Source: SKLM01 sp041687115 (GTDB lineage: Bacteria; Chloroflexota; Anaerolineae; B4-G1). From it: a stretch of 6,154 nucleotides of DNA. Where the stretch lies: the NCBI GenBank assembly GCA_041687115.1, contig JAWLCP010000143.1:1-6154 (forward strand). Direction: 5' to 3'. Every line of letters begins with the position of its first letter. Position 1 is the first letter of the stretch. The notes beneath the pieces are model-generated. The model had not been told where the DNA came from and made no database searches. It worked only from the letters and a program-made list of their open reading frames with translations. Below, piece after piece: positions 1-5,980 of this stretch. The position numbers were made by a program, and so were the translations under genes.

Positions 1-315
1 CGCATCGGCGCCCACGAAGCCCAGCTTGACGTACAGCGCGATCTGAATCTCATCGCCGTCCTTCAGGCGATACGGCTCCTCCCCTATCTGTCGCCCGTTT
101 ACGTAGGTGCCGTTCTTGCTTCCCAGGTCACGCAGCGCGTACCCGTCGTCGACCCGCTCGATCACCGCGTGGCGGCGGGAGACCTGCCGCTTCGGCAGGA
201 CGATGTCACAGTCAGGTGTCCGGCCAATGGTCGCCTGCTCCTGATCGAGGACCCAGCGCTCCCCCTCCAGTTCCCCTTCATACGCGACCAGGATAGGTCT
301 GTCCTGTTGTGTCAT
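1..315 (-). CDS. FHA domain protein, N-terminal 105 residues (C-terminus outside window)
   Basis: Translating the minus strand from the ATG at 315 gives an open frame of 105 codons running off the window edge. It is a forkhead-associated domain, which binds phosphothreonine peptides made by Ser/Thr kinases. Visible landmarks are G31-R32, S46-R47-R48-H49 and N68-G69-T70 followed by N73-G74; these are the family's phosphopeptide-contacting and turn residues. The domain occupies roughly residues 18-100 and is nearly complete; any further domain lies beyond base 1. There is no signal peptide or membrane helix, so this part is cytoplasmic. The start is fixed by a strong AAGGAGG four bases upstream. 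It is divergent from the Ser/Thr kinase at 383, a likely source of its phospho-ligand (inference). Full length and any effector domain cannot be known from this window. Confidence 0.93.
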   Translation of the reverse strand, partial: MTQQDRPILVAYEGELEGERWVLDQEQATIGRTPDCDIVLPKRQVSRRHAVIERVDDGYALRDLGSKNGTYVNGRQIGEEPYRLKDGDEIQIALYVKLGFVGADA

Positions 316-319
316 CCTA

Positions 320-326
320 CCTCCTT
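320..326 (-). promoter_or_regulatory. Ribosome binding site of the FHA gene
   Basis: AAGGAGG on the minus strand, four bases before the ATG at 315. It is nearly the full anti-Shine-Dalgarno match and decides the start. The same bases overlap the -35 box of the divergent kinase promoter at 325-330. Confidence 0.85.
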
Positions 327-353
327 GACAGAATAGGTGTTCTGATCTATCAT
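325..353 (+). promoter_or_regulatory. Sigma70-type promoter for the Ser/Thr kinase gene
   Basis: A perfect -35 box TTGACA (325-330), a 17-base spacer and a -10 box TATCAT (348-353, five of six consensus bases). Transcription would start near 359-361, giving a leader of only about 23 bases that is almost entirely the purine-rich ribosome binding region. It lies in an AT-richer patch of an otherwise GC-rich window. No equally good promoter was found on the minus strand for the FHA gene: TATTCT (minus strand, 330-335) would place the transcript start inside the FHA ribosome binding site. Confidence 0.8.
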
Positions 354-359
354 CATCTC

Positions 360-377
360 AGGAGAAGAAGAGAGAGG
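360..377 (+). promoter_or_regulatory. Purine-rich ribosome binding region of the kinase gene
   Basis: AGGAGAAG (360-367) and GAGAGG (372-377) precede the TTG at 383. The second lies five bases from the start codon and supports this unusual TTG start; no ATG or GTG occurs in frame before the glycine loop of the kinase. Confidence 0.6.
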
Positions 378-382
378 TTCCC

Positions 383-1393
383 TTGGTCCGTCTGCTTGAC
401 CCCCAGACCGTCCTGCGCGGGCGGTATAAGATCGTGTCTGTGGTAGGCCAGGGGGGCATGGGCGCGGTCTACTCCGCGGAGGACCTCCGCCTGGAGGGCC
501 GGATCTGCGCGGTCAAGGAAGTGCGCCCCGACCCCGACGCCACGCCGGAGGCGCTGGATCAGTCTCGCGAGCAGTTCCACCGCGAGGCCACTACCCTGGC
601 GCGACTCGATCACCCCAACCTCCCCAAGGTCTCGGACACCTTTCAAGAAGATGGGCGCGAGTACCTGGTGATGGACTTCGTGGAGGGAGAGGACCTGCGC
701 CAGGCGATGGAGGAGAAGCGCCGCGAGGGGACCTTCCTCGATGAGCACAAGGTGCTCCAGTGGACTCACCAGCTGTGCGACGCATTGGCATACCTCCACA
801 GTCGAGAGCCTCCCGTCCTCCACCGCGACATCAAGCCGTCCAACATCAAGCTGACCCCCACCGGTCTGGTCAAACTGGTCGATTTCGGGCTGGTCAAGCT
901 TCTGGCCACCGATCAGGTTCGCACGGTGACCGTTCTGCAAGGTCGAGGCACCGCGGCCTACACGCCGCTCGAGCAGTATGGGGGCGATAGTGGGCACACG
1001 GACGTGCGGTCGGATATCTACTCGCTAGGCGCAACTCTGTATCATCTGCTGACCAATCAGCAGCCCCCGGATGCCAAGCATCGCTTCCTGACCCCCGACA
1101 TCCTCGAGCCACCGAGCACGTTCAACCCCCACATCTCCCCCTCCACAGAGCACGCTATCATGGCGGCTATCGCCATGCATCCCGACGATCGGCCCCAGAC
1201 CATACGCGAGTTCCGGGACATGCTCCAGACCGGGTCGCTCCTGTGGGCGTGGTCGACGGCGCAGAACCCCCCCTCGCTCCTCTCCCTGATTCTCGAGTCG
1301 ACGGACTGGGAACGAGCCCTCCGAGAGAACCGGAATCTGCTGATCGTCGCGGCGGGACTGCTGATCCTCTCCGTCATGACGATCCTACTCTGA
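383..1393 (+). CDS. Membrane-anchored Hanks-type Ser/Thr protein kinase (PknB-like catalytic domain)
   Basis: A 336-residue protein starting at TTG, which would transfer phosphate from ATP to Ser/Thr of protein targets. All kinase landmarks are present: glycine loop G22-Q-G-G-M-G27-A-V-Y, ATP-binding K45, helix-C E68, catalytic loop H147-R148-D149 to N154, D167-F168-G169, and the P195-L196-E197 motif replacing APE. It is an RD kinase; T176, T181 and T183 in the activation segment are candidate autophosphorylation sites. The catalytic domain covers about residues 15-285. A linker to about 317 leads to one hydrophobic helix, 318-336, that ends the protein, so it is tail-anchored with no outside sensor domain such as PASTA repeats. 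It has its own promoter, is divergent from an FHA gene, and its stop overlaps the end of the convergent GH3 gene. Substrates are unknown; input is presumably cytoplasmic (inference). Confidence 0.95.
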   Translation: MVRLLDPQTVLRGRYKIVSVVGQGGMGAVYSAEDLRLEGRICAVKEVRPDPDATPEALDQSREQFHREATTLARLDHPNLPKVSDTFQEDGREYLVMDFVEGEDLRQAMEEKRREGTFLDEHKVLQWTHQLCDALAYLHSREPPVLHRDIKPSNIKLTPTGLVKLVDFGLVKLLATDQVRTVTVLQGRGTAAYTPLEQYGGDSGHTDVRSDIYSLGATLYHLLTNQQPPDAKHRFLTPDILEPPSTFNPHISPSTEHAIMAAIAMHPDDRPQTIREFRDMLQTGSLLWAWSTAQNPPSLLSLILESTDWERALRENRNLLIVAAGLLILSVMTILL

Positions 1394-4324
1394 GAGCCAC
1401 GAGCGCCTCACCCACCTCCGCTGATCGACGAGCCAGGCCGAGAAGAGAGAGACAGCGCTCCCGATCAGGGCAGCGGTCCCTGCTGCCCAGGGCTCCCGTT
1501 GTCCCCCAAATAGGCCCAGATAGGAGAGGCCGAGGGCGTAGATCAGATATAGCGCCAGTCCGCCAATGGCACACCACAGAGCGACGCGGAAGGCCCTGGT
1601 CACGGTCCGATCCCCCAGGCGCATGGCGTAGTACCCGGAGCCACTCACCACCGCCACACCGACCAGGGCCACGAGGAGATCCAGGAAGCGGATATCCCGC
1701 CCCGACGGCGTCTCTCCATTCCCCGTGTTCGGCTGGCCCGTGGCTGCGGGCACCGGCGAGACGGCCGGCTCCGCCGTCGGCGTCGGCGTGGGCGTCGGTG
1801 CCGGCGTCCGCGTCGGTTCCGTGGTGGGGGGAGGCGTGGGGGTCACGATCGTCGCTGCCCCTCCCTCCTGGATGATGATCTGCAGGCCGACCCGGCGGGG
1901 GACCGGATCCGCCTGAACGGAGATATCGAGGCGGCCGGTCCGGTCGAGGGTCAGAGCGGTCTCCGCCACCCCGTTGCGCGTGGTGGCCAACACGGACTGT
2001 TCCAGGCCCTCCTGGGGGTAGGTGAAGAAGAAGTTGACCTGGGTACCGTCGGGCACGAACCGCCCGTTGCGATCGACGATCGTGCCGGTGCGGAGCCTGA
2101 TCTGGTCCCCTCTCTCCAGCCTGGGGTCGGTGGTGGGCTCTTCTTCCTCACCTGGCTCTTCCGTTGGCTGCCCTTCCTCCGTCGGCTCAGGGATCGGCTG
2201 CCCCTCCTCGGGCGTGGGCGGTGCCTCCTCGCCCTCGACCACCGGGCTCGTCACCTCGTACTCCACCGGGATGATCTGCTCGGGATCGGGTGATGTCTGG
2301 GTGAGCAGGTCGTAGTTGATGCCCACCACGCTGACCGGTGGGTCCCCCTGGGGGGCATACTCGCCGAACAGCGCACGGATCGAGGCCCGTATGGTCGGCG
2401 TCAGGTGGCCGTAGCCAGCGTAGTAGGCGCTGAGCTTGCTGATCTCCGTGGCATCGAGGGAGTAGGGGATGTCGTACGCGATCACCACCACGCGCGGGCC
2501 CCGCAGGGCGTCGGCGCGCTCGGCGAGGAAGCGCTGGACGACGTCGGACTCCGGAGGCCCGTTCTCCGGGTTCAACATACCGAAGATGACCCAGTCGGCA
2601 TTGTCCAGCGCCAGTCCTAGCCGGGAGGGAGGTCCCACCGTCGGCGTGAGGACCTCGGCCGTCGACGGTGTCGGGGTAGGGGATACCAGAAGCGCATCCA
2701 GGTGGGTCTCCAACTCCTCGAACGTGAAGCTCGATATCAGGCCAGGATCGACCTGTCCGGTCGCATCCGGCCCGTAGAACTGCACGATCGTCTCCTCCAG
2801 GGCCCGCGGGTCGACGTAGGGAACCGCGTCGCAGGTCGCGCAGGGTCGCCCGGTCCTCGCGTCGGTGAAGATGACGATGCGCTCGTCACGGGTCGGGGGA
2901 GAGGGAACGAGATCCGACGAGGGCGGCGAAAGGAGCGTCATGGCATCCCGGGCAATCGCCGCGACCGCCTCTGTGTCCGGCTCGATGGCCTCGTCGATGG
3001 TCTCCGGGTCGGGCTGGACATCCGCCAGACGGAACGTGCCGCCGTAGAGCGAGAGCTTCAGCCTCAAGATGCGGGCAACGGCTTCGTCCACCTGCTGCTG
3101 GAACGAGGGATCGCTGTCGTACTTCTCCTGGAAGAAGCTGATGGTCGACTCCACGTTGGTGACCTGCTCATCCCAATCCCCGCTGAGGCTGAACTGCGAG
3201 AGTAGCAGGAGGTCGTTCCCCGCGAGGAAGGCGTCCTGCGCGACGCGTCGACCGTTGAAGGCCTGCTCGCTCGGGTCGTAGAAACGCCGCAGGGCGCGCA
3301 GCCCCAGCTCATCCGAGAGGGTGACCCCTCCCGCCTCCCGCCACGCCGCAAGCTCGGGGAGCCCCAGGAGCTGCCGCAGCACATTGCTGTCCACGCTCAT
3401 GGGAGAGGTGGTGATGAAACGGCCACCCGCCAAGCCCTGGAAGCGAATGTGAGAGACCAGCACCCCATCCGGGCGTGAGGCCGGGTCCCGCGCCTGAGCG
3501 ACGGCGAAGAAGGGCGCCAGGTCGACCTGCTTCAGCTTCTCCAGTGTGCGCTGGACGGTGGAGATTTCCTCGTTCAGCGAGCGATCGGACGATCCCAGCC
3601 CGGGGAAGTGCTTCGCGATCACGGCCGTGCGGCCCGCGGACCCCTCGTGGACGCCGCGGATGTAGGCCTTGCCCATCTCCCCCACCCAGAACGGCTCCCC
3701 TCCGAAGGACCGCACGCCCAGGTCGCCGCTGCTGGCCGGGCGCGGGTTCTCCAGGACGTCGAGGGAGGGCCCCAAGAGGACGTTGACCCCCATGGCGCCC
3801 AACTCCTGGCCGACGATCTGACCGACGGTGGCGGTGTGGCTCACGTTCCAGGTGGCCCCCAGCGCCATGTGCGACGGCAGCGGCGTGGTGCCGCTGACGA
3901 TGCTGGAGAAGGGCATCCCGTTGCCCTCCTGATTCGCGGTGACGAGCAGAGGGACAAAGGGATCTGAGACGGTCCCCGTCAGTGGCCGGGTCGACTCCCA
4001 GGCGGTCTCCTGGAGGCGGCTCACCAGCCCGGCCACCTGGGCGGGCGTGTCGCCGTCGTTGTTGATGTTGCCGTTCTCCGGCTTGAGCATCACCCCGCCG
4101 ACGCGGTAGTCGCGTATCAACTCCGTGATGGCAGTGCGGTCGTCGACCTCCGATCCGGGAAACGTGACCACGAACAGCTGCCCCACCTTCGCCGCGCTGG
4201 ACATCCGCCCCATCAGCTGGGCCACCGGATCCTCCTGGGCCTGAAGCCCGCAGGGAGGGACGAGGGCCAGGCCAATGGCGACGATGAGCGCCAGTGCAAG
4301 GAGCCGGCTGCCGACCCTGATCAT
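1385..4324 (-). CDS. Secreted, membrane-anchored GH3-family (NagZ-like) protein with Ig-like domain
   Basis: A 979-residue protein. Order: signal peptide (1-29, basic start, hydrophobic 8-22, likely cut after LQA); GH3 N-terminal barrel (about 33-430); GH3 C-terminal-like alpha/beta domain (about 480-675); acidic Pro/Glu linker (695-734); Ig-like, invasin-type domain (about 736-820); Pro/Thr linker (828-860); three helices (880-900, 912-935, 946-965) with basic cytoplasmic loops. GH3 marks include G76-G77-V-M-L, N131-Q-E-G134, G185-P-S-L-D-V190, K238-H-F-P-G242, S291-H-I293 and S337-D338-E-L, where D338 fits the nucleophile. NagZ enzymes have an Asp-x-His acid/base pair after KHFPG; here the aligned residues are S249 and N251. 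Family members cut beta-linked amino sugars, but activity here is uncertain. The start has only GGGGTGA six bases upstream. No convincing promoter lies in the 87 bp ahead. It overlaps the kinase end by 9 bp. Fold confidence is high, substrate confidence low. Confidence 0.88.
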   Translation of the reverse strand: MIRVGSRLLALALIVAIGLALVPPCGLQAQEDPVAQLMGRMSSAAKVGQLFVVTFPGSEVDDRTAITELIRDYRVGGVMLKPENGNINNDGDTPAQVAGLVSRLQETAWESTRPLTGTVSDPFVPLLVTANQEGNGMPFSSIVSGTTPLPSHMALGATWNVSHTATVGQIVGQELGAMGVNVLLGPSLDVLENPRPASSGDLGVRSFGGEPFWVGEMGKAYIRGVHEGSAGRTAVIAKHFPGLGSSDRSLNEEISTVQRTLEKLKQVDLAPFFAVAQARDPASRPDGVLVSHIRFQGLAGGRFITTSPMSVDSNVLRQLLGLPELAAWREAGGVTLSDELGLRALRRFYDPSEQAFNGRRVAQDAFLAGNDLLLLSQFSLSGDWDEQVTNVESTISFFQEKYDSDPSFQQQVDEAVARILRLKLSLYGGTFRLADVQPDPETIDEAIEPDTEAVAAIARDAMTLLSPPSSDLVPSPPTRDERIVIFTDARTGRPCATCDAVPYVDPRALEETIVQFYGPDATGQVDPGLISSFTFEELETHLDALLVSPTPTPSTAEVLTPTVGPPSRLGLALDNADWVIFGMLNPENGPPESDVVQRFLAERADALRGPRVVVIAYDIPYSLDATEISKLSAYYAGYGHLTPTIRASIRALFGEYAPQGDPPVSVVGINYDLLTQTSPDPEQIIPVEYEVTSPVVEGEEAPPTPEEGQPIPEPTEEGQPTEEPGEEEEPTTDPRLERGDQIRLRTGTIVDRNGRFVPDGTQVNFFFTYPQEGLEQSVLATTRNGVAETALTLDRTGRLDISVQADPVPRRVGLQIIIQEGGAATIVTPTPPPTTEPTRTPAPTPTPTPTAEPAVSPVPAATGQPNTGNGETPSGRDIRFLDLLVALVGVAVVSGSGYYAMRLGDRTVTRAFRVALWCAIGGLALYLIYALGLSYLGLFGGQREPWAAGTAALIGSAVSLFSAWLVDQRRWVRRSWLSE
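1745..1843 (-). repeat. Low-complexity Pro/Thr linker with degenerate GTCGGC-type hexamers
   Basis: The coding sequence for GH3-protein residues 828-860 alternates Pro and Thr, with a (PT)n core at 842-850. On the plus strand this appears as degenerate hexamers of the GTCGGC, GTGGGC and GTCGGT kind around 1775-1830. Such linkers hold surface domains away from the membrane in many Chloroflexota and other bacterial secreted proteins and are prone to length change by slippage. Confidence 0.75.
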
Positions 4325-4411
4325 CCTGTCACCCCGAATTCAACGTAGCGGGCACGCGGTAGTCCACGAGCGCGCATCACGCAGAAGGCATCCAGCGGGT
4401 CAAGAGGGGCC

Positions 4412-4639
4412 CTACTCGCCCCCCTCCCGCTCACCCTCCTCCCCATTCTCCTCCCATCCAATGATCCAGATACAGAGCCCGGCCAACCCGATGGTCGCCA
4501 CGATCAGCGCGGCCCACTGTCTCGGCAGGAGCCCCACGTCGCGCGCGGACCAGACCAGGATGGCCACCATCCCCACAGCCAGCACAAACCACGCCGCCAG
4601 GCGAGGATGCTCACTGAAGAACTGTTTCACGAAAGACAT
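4412..4639 (-). CDS. Small two-helix membrane protein, unknown function
   Basis: A 75-residue protein of unknown role. Two hydrophobic helices are clear, at about residues 14-32 and 42-62, separated by a short loop S31-A-R-D-V-G-L-L-P-R40. The N-terminal segment is short, with K5 and R13, and the tail after W62 is strongly acidic, with seven Glu in 13 residues. I chose the ATG at 4639 because GGGAGGGG (4641-4648) ends just before it. An in-frame ATG at 4651 would add four residues but has only a weak site. The gene lies between the GNAT gene (82 bp upstream) and the GH3 gene (87 bp downstream), all on the minus strand, so they may share a transcript. Two-helix character, a good ribosome site and no credible competing frame argue that it is real. 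No function is assigned. Confidence 0.75.
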   Translation of the reverse strand: MSFVKQFFSEHPRLAAWFVLAVGMVAILVWSARDVGLLPRQWAALIVATIGLAGLCIWIIGWEENGEEGEREGGE

Positions 4640-4640
4640 A

Positions 4641-4649
4641 TCCCCTCCC
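4641..4649 (-). promoter_or_regulatory. Ribosome binding site deciding the start of the small membrane protein
   Basis: GGGAGGGGA on the minus strand, with the GGAGG core four bases from the ATG at 4639, the same spacing as in the FHA gene. It lies inside the reading frame if the upstream ATG at 4651 were used, so it favours the shorter protein. Confidence 0.6.
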
Positions 4650-4721
4650 ATCGACCGCCGTCCCCCACACCCCGGCGCACGGGCCCACCCGCGGTCGGCA
4701 CGGCAGGCGCGCTGCCCTCAC

Positions 4722-5228
4722 CTACAACGGCCTGAACACGCGCTGGGAGCGGAGCTGTTTGACCAGAATCTCCTCATTGTCCTCCCAGCCTGCCTCATAT
4801 GCGGTCTCGCGCCAGGCCCGCGGCATGTGCGCCACCCTCCGCGGCTCGTACCCCATGCTCCTGGCGAACTCGACCAGCTCCGGACGGCTCGGCCGGGGCA
4901 GGAGAAGGACGACCGCCTCGGCCTGCAGCCGGAGCGCGGCGCTCTCCATCTCCCGGAACAGGGCGGATCCCACCGCTCCCCGCCGGCGAGACGGCCACAC
5001 GAGCAGGTCGGTCACGCGCCCCACCAGGTTCTCCACGTGCCACCCGATCAATCCGACCACGCTGCCGTCCTGTTCGGCCAGGAAGAAGCCCACGTCGCCC
5101 AGGCGGCCCAGGACCCGCTGCACGTCTACCGCACGGCGCCCGCCCAGGGCCCGGCTGACGAAGTCCGCCACTCGCCCCAGGTCGCTCGCCTGGGGCCTCC
5201 TTACGAGAATACCGCCACTATCCACCAT
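4722..5228 (-). CDS. GNAT-family N-acetyltransferase
   Basis: A 168-residue cytoplasmic protein with the GNAT fold, which transfers an acetyl group from acetyl-CoA to an amine. Seen in order: an N-terminal strand I7-L-V-R-R-P-Q-A-S-D16; central strand V57-V-G-L-I-G-W63; strand V72-T-D-L-L-V-W-P79; the acetyl-CoA pyrophosphate loop R82-R-G-A-V-G87 leading to helix S88-A-L-F-R-E-M-E; and the late motif E-L-V-E-F-A-R-S-M-G-Y typical of motif B. The fourth position of the usual Q/R-x-x-G-x-G/A loop is Ala85, a mild deviation. The ATG at 5228 has no visible Shine-Dalgarno sequence, and TAA lies 13 codons upstream in frame, so no earlier start is likely. A candidate promoter lies at 5324-5351. Substrate cannot be told: protein, antibiotic or small metabolite are all possible. 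Placement after coaE is probably coincidental to acetyl-CoA use. Confidence 0.88.
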   Translation of the reverse strand: MVDSGGILVRRPQASDLGRVADFVSRALGGRRAVDVQRVLGRLGDVGFFLAEQDGSVVGLIGWHVENLVGRVTDLLVWPSRRRGAVGSALFREMESAALRLQAEAVVLLLPRPSRPELVEFARSMGYEPRRVAHMPRAWRETAYEAGWEDNEEILVKQLRSQRVFRPL

Positions 5229-5306
5229 GGTCGTGTCGGACGTGAGCGTAACCGGAGACCAGCCTTACCAGCCCGCGCGCGTCTGCCGGCCGGGGCGAGG
5301 TCGCCG

Positions 5307-5336
5307 GACCGGGTCCCAGCCCCATTATACCCGGTC
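5307..5336. repeat. Perfect 8-bp inverted repeat over the -10 box ahead of the GNAT gene
   Basis: GACCGGGT (5307-5314) and ACCCGGTC (5329-5336) are exact inverse complements separated by 14 bases. The right arm begins five bases after the coaE stop and shares a base with the -10 box at 5324-5329. In RNA it would form a GC-rich hairpin, but no U-run follows, so it is a weak intrinsic terminator at best. As DNA it could be a repressor operator straddling the promoter. Both readings are inference. Confidence 0.55.
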
Positions 5337-5351
5337 ACGGCTCAATTCCAA
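5324..5351 (-). promoter_or_regulatory. Sigma70-type promoter candidate for the GNAT gene
   Basis: On the minus strand, a perfect -10 TATAAT (5324-5329), a 16-base spacer and a -35 TTGGAA (5346-5351, four of six consensus bases) inside the last codons of coaE. Transcription would start near 5316, giving about an 88-base leader for the GNAT gene. Perfect TATAAT is rare by chance in such GC-rich DNA and it sits exactly in the intergenic gap. Confidence 0.65.
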
Positions 5352-5980
5352 GCAGCGCGGCGTGACCGGCCGGCTGCCGCCATCACCCGGTCCCACGCGG
5401 CCTGCACCTGCTGCCGGGTGACCGCGCGGGATCCGCTGTTGTCGATCACCACATCGGCGTGGGCGATCTTCGCCACCTGCGGCCCCTGAGCCTCCACCCG
5501 CAGCGCGGCCTCCTCCCGGCTGAGGTCGCGCTGGGCGACGACGCGCTCGATCTGCTGATCCCGCCGGCAGGTGACCACCCACACGCTGTCGCACGCATCC
5601 GCCAGGCCGGACTCGATCAGCTTGATGGCTTCGATGACGACCGCATCGGCGTCCGCCGACGCGATGCGGCGCTCGATCCTCTCCAGCGTGGCGGGATGGA
5701 CGATCTCCTCCAGCAGGGCCAGCGCGTCGGGATCGCTGAACACGATTGCCCCCAGCTCCTGCCTGTCGATCTCGCCGCCGCCCACGATCCGGGGGCCGAA
5801 GGCCTCCACCACCCGGGCATACGTCTCGCTCCCGGGCTCCATGACCCGATGCGCCACCTTGTCCGCGTCGATCACCTCCGCCCCCAGATCGCCCAGCATG
5901 TGCGCGACCGTCGACTTCCCGGTGCCGATGTTGCCCGTGATCCCGATCACGAAGGGCCGCCGATCCCGCCCGTCCGTCAC
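5342..5980 (-). CDS. coaE: Dephospho-CoA kinase
   Basis: A 212-residue enzyme that phosphorylates the 3'-hydroxyl of the ribose of dephospho-CoA with ATP, the last step of coenzyme A synthesis in the cytoplasm. Visible motifs: P-loop G16-N-I-G-T-G-K22-S-T24; D38-A-D-K-V-A-H44 in the substrate region; the helical CoA-domain segment with H-P-A-T-L; the I-E-S-G-L segment matching the family's PL(L/x)ES.L; R-R-D and Q-R-D lid arginines; and V-I-D-N-S-G near the C-terminus. Length matches the usual roughly 200 residues. I chose GTG at 5980 since GGGAGGAA lies five bases upstream and the codon overlaps the preceding stop as GTGA, a pattern of translational coupling. A GTG at 5995 would add five residues. 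The Ile-Glu-Ala-Ile-Lys-Leu-Ile-Glu-Ser stretch replaces the common D-x-P-L-L-F-E-S, a small divergence. Highly confident. Confidence 0.95.
   Translation of the reverse strand: MTDGRDRRPFVIGITGNIGTGKSTVAHMLGDLGAEVIDADKVAHRVMEPGSETYARVVEAFGPRIVGGGEIDRQELGAIVFSDPDALALLEEIVHPATLERIERRIASADADAVVIEAIKLIESGLADACDSVWVVTCRRDQQIERVVAQRDLSREEAALRVEAQGPQVAKIAHADVVIDNSGSRAVTRQQVQAAWDRVMAAAGRSRRAAWN

Noticed and set aside
353..997. A 214-codon open frame on the minus strand opposite the kinase
   Set aside because: The kinase frame has every conserved catalytic motif; the antisense product shows no family feature and lacks a ribosome site.
1243..1875. A 210-codon plus-strand open frame crossing the kinase end and the GH3 C-terminus
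   Set aside because: Overlaps two supported genes and encodes Arg/Pro/Ser-rich sequence without recognisable domains.
4250..4324. Lipoprotein signal at C25 of the GH3 protein
   Set aside because: The residues before Cys are V-P-P, which do not fit the L-[A/S/T]-[G/A]-C lipobox; a normal signal peptidase I site after LQA fits better and the protein has its own C-terminal membrane anchor.
4381..4403. TTGACC on the minus strand as a -35 box for the GH3 gene
   Set aside because: No acceptable -10 box occurs at 15-19 bases spacing; at 17 bases the hexamer is GTGATG, close to no match.
4652..4716. Possible hairpins after the GNAT gene: CGACCGC (4652-4658) with GCGGTCG (4691-4697), and GGCAG/CTGCC (4702-4716)
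   Set aside because: Short stems, one with a loop over 30 bases, no U-run on either strand; expected by chance in DNA this GC-rich.
5218..5325. A 35-codon minus-strand frame that starts within TATAATG and ends across the GNAT start, possible leader peptide
   Set aside because: It has no ribosome binding site, and its ATG lies in the -10 box, so the proposed promoter would not transcribe it.
4275..5489. A 404-codon open frame on the plus strand
   Set aside because: It lies opposite coaE, the GNAT gene and the small membrane gene, all of which have recognisable protein families or helices. Its product is Arg/Pro/His-rich low-complexity sequence, typical of an antisense shadow in GC-rich DNA.
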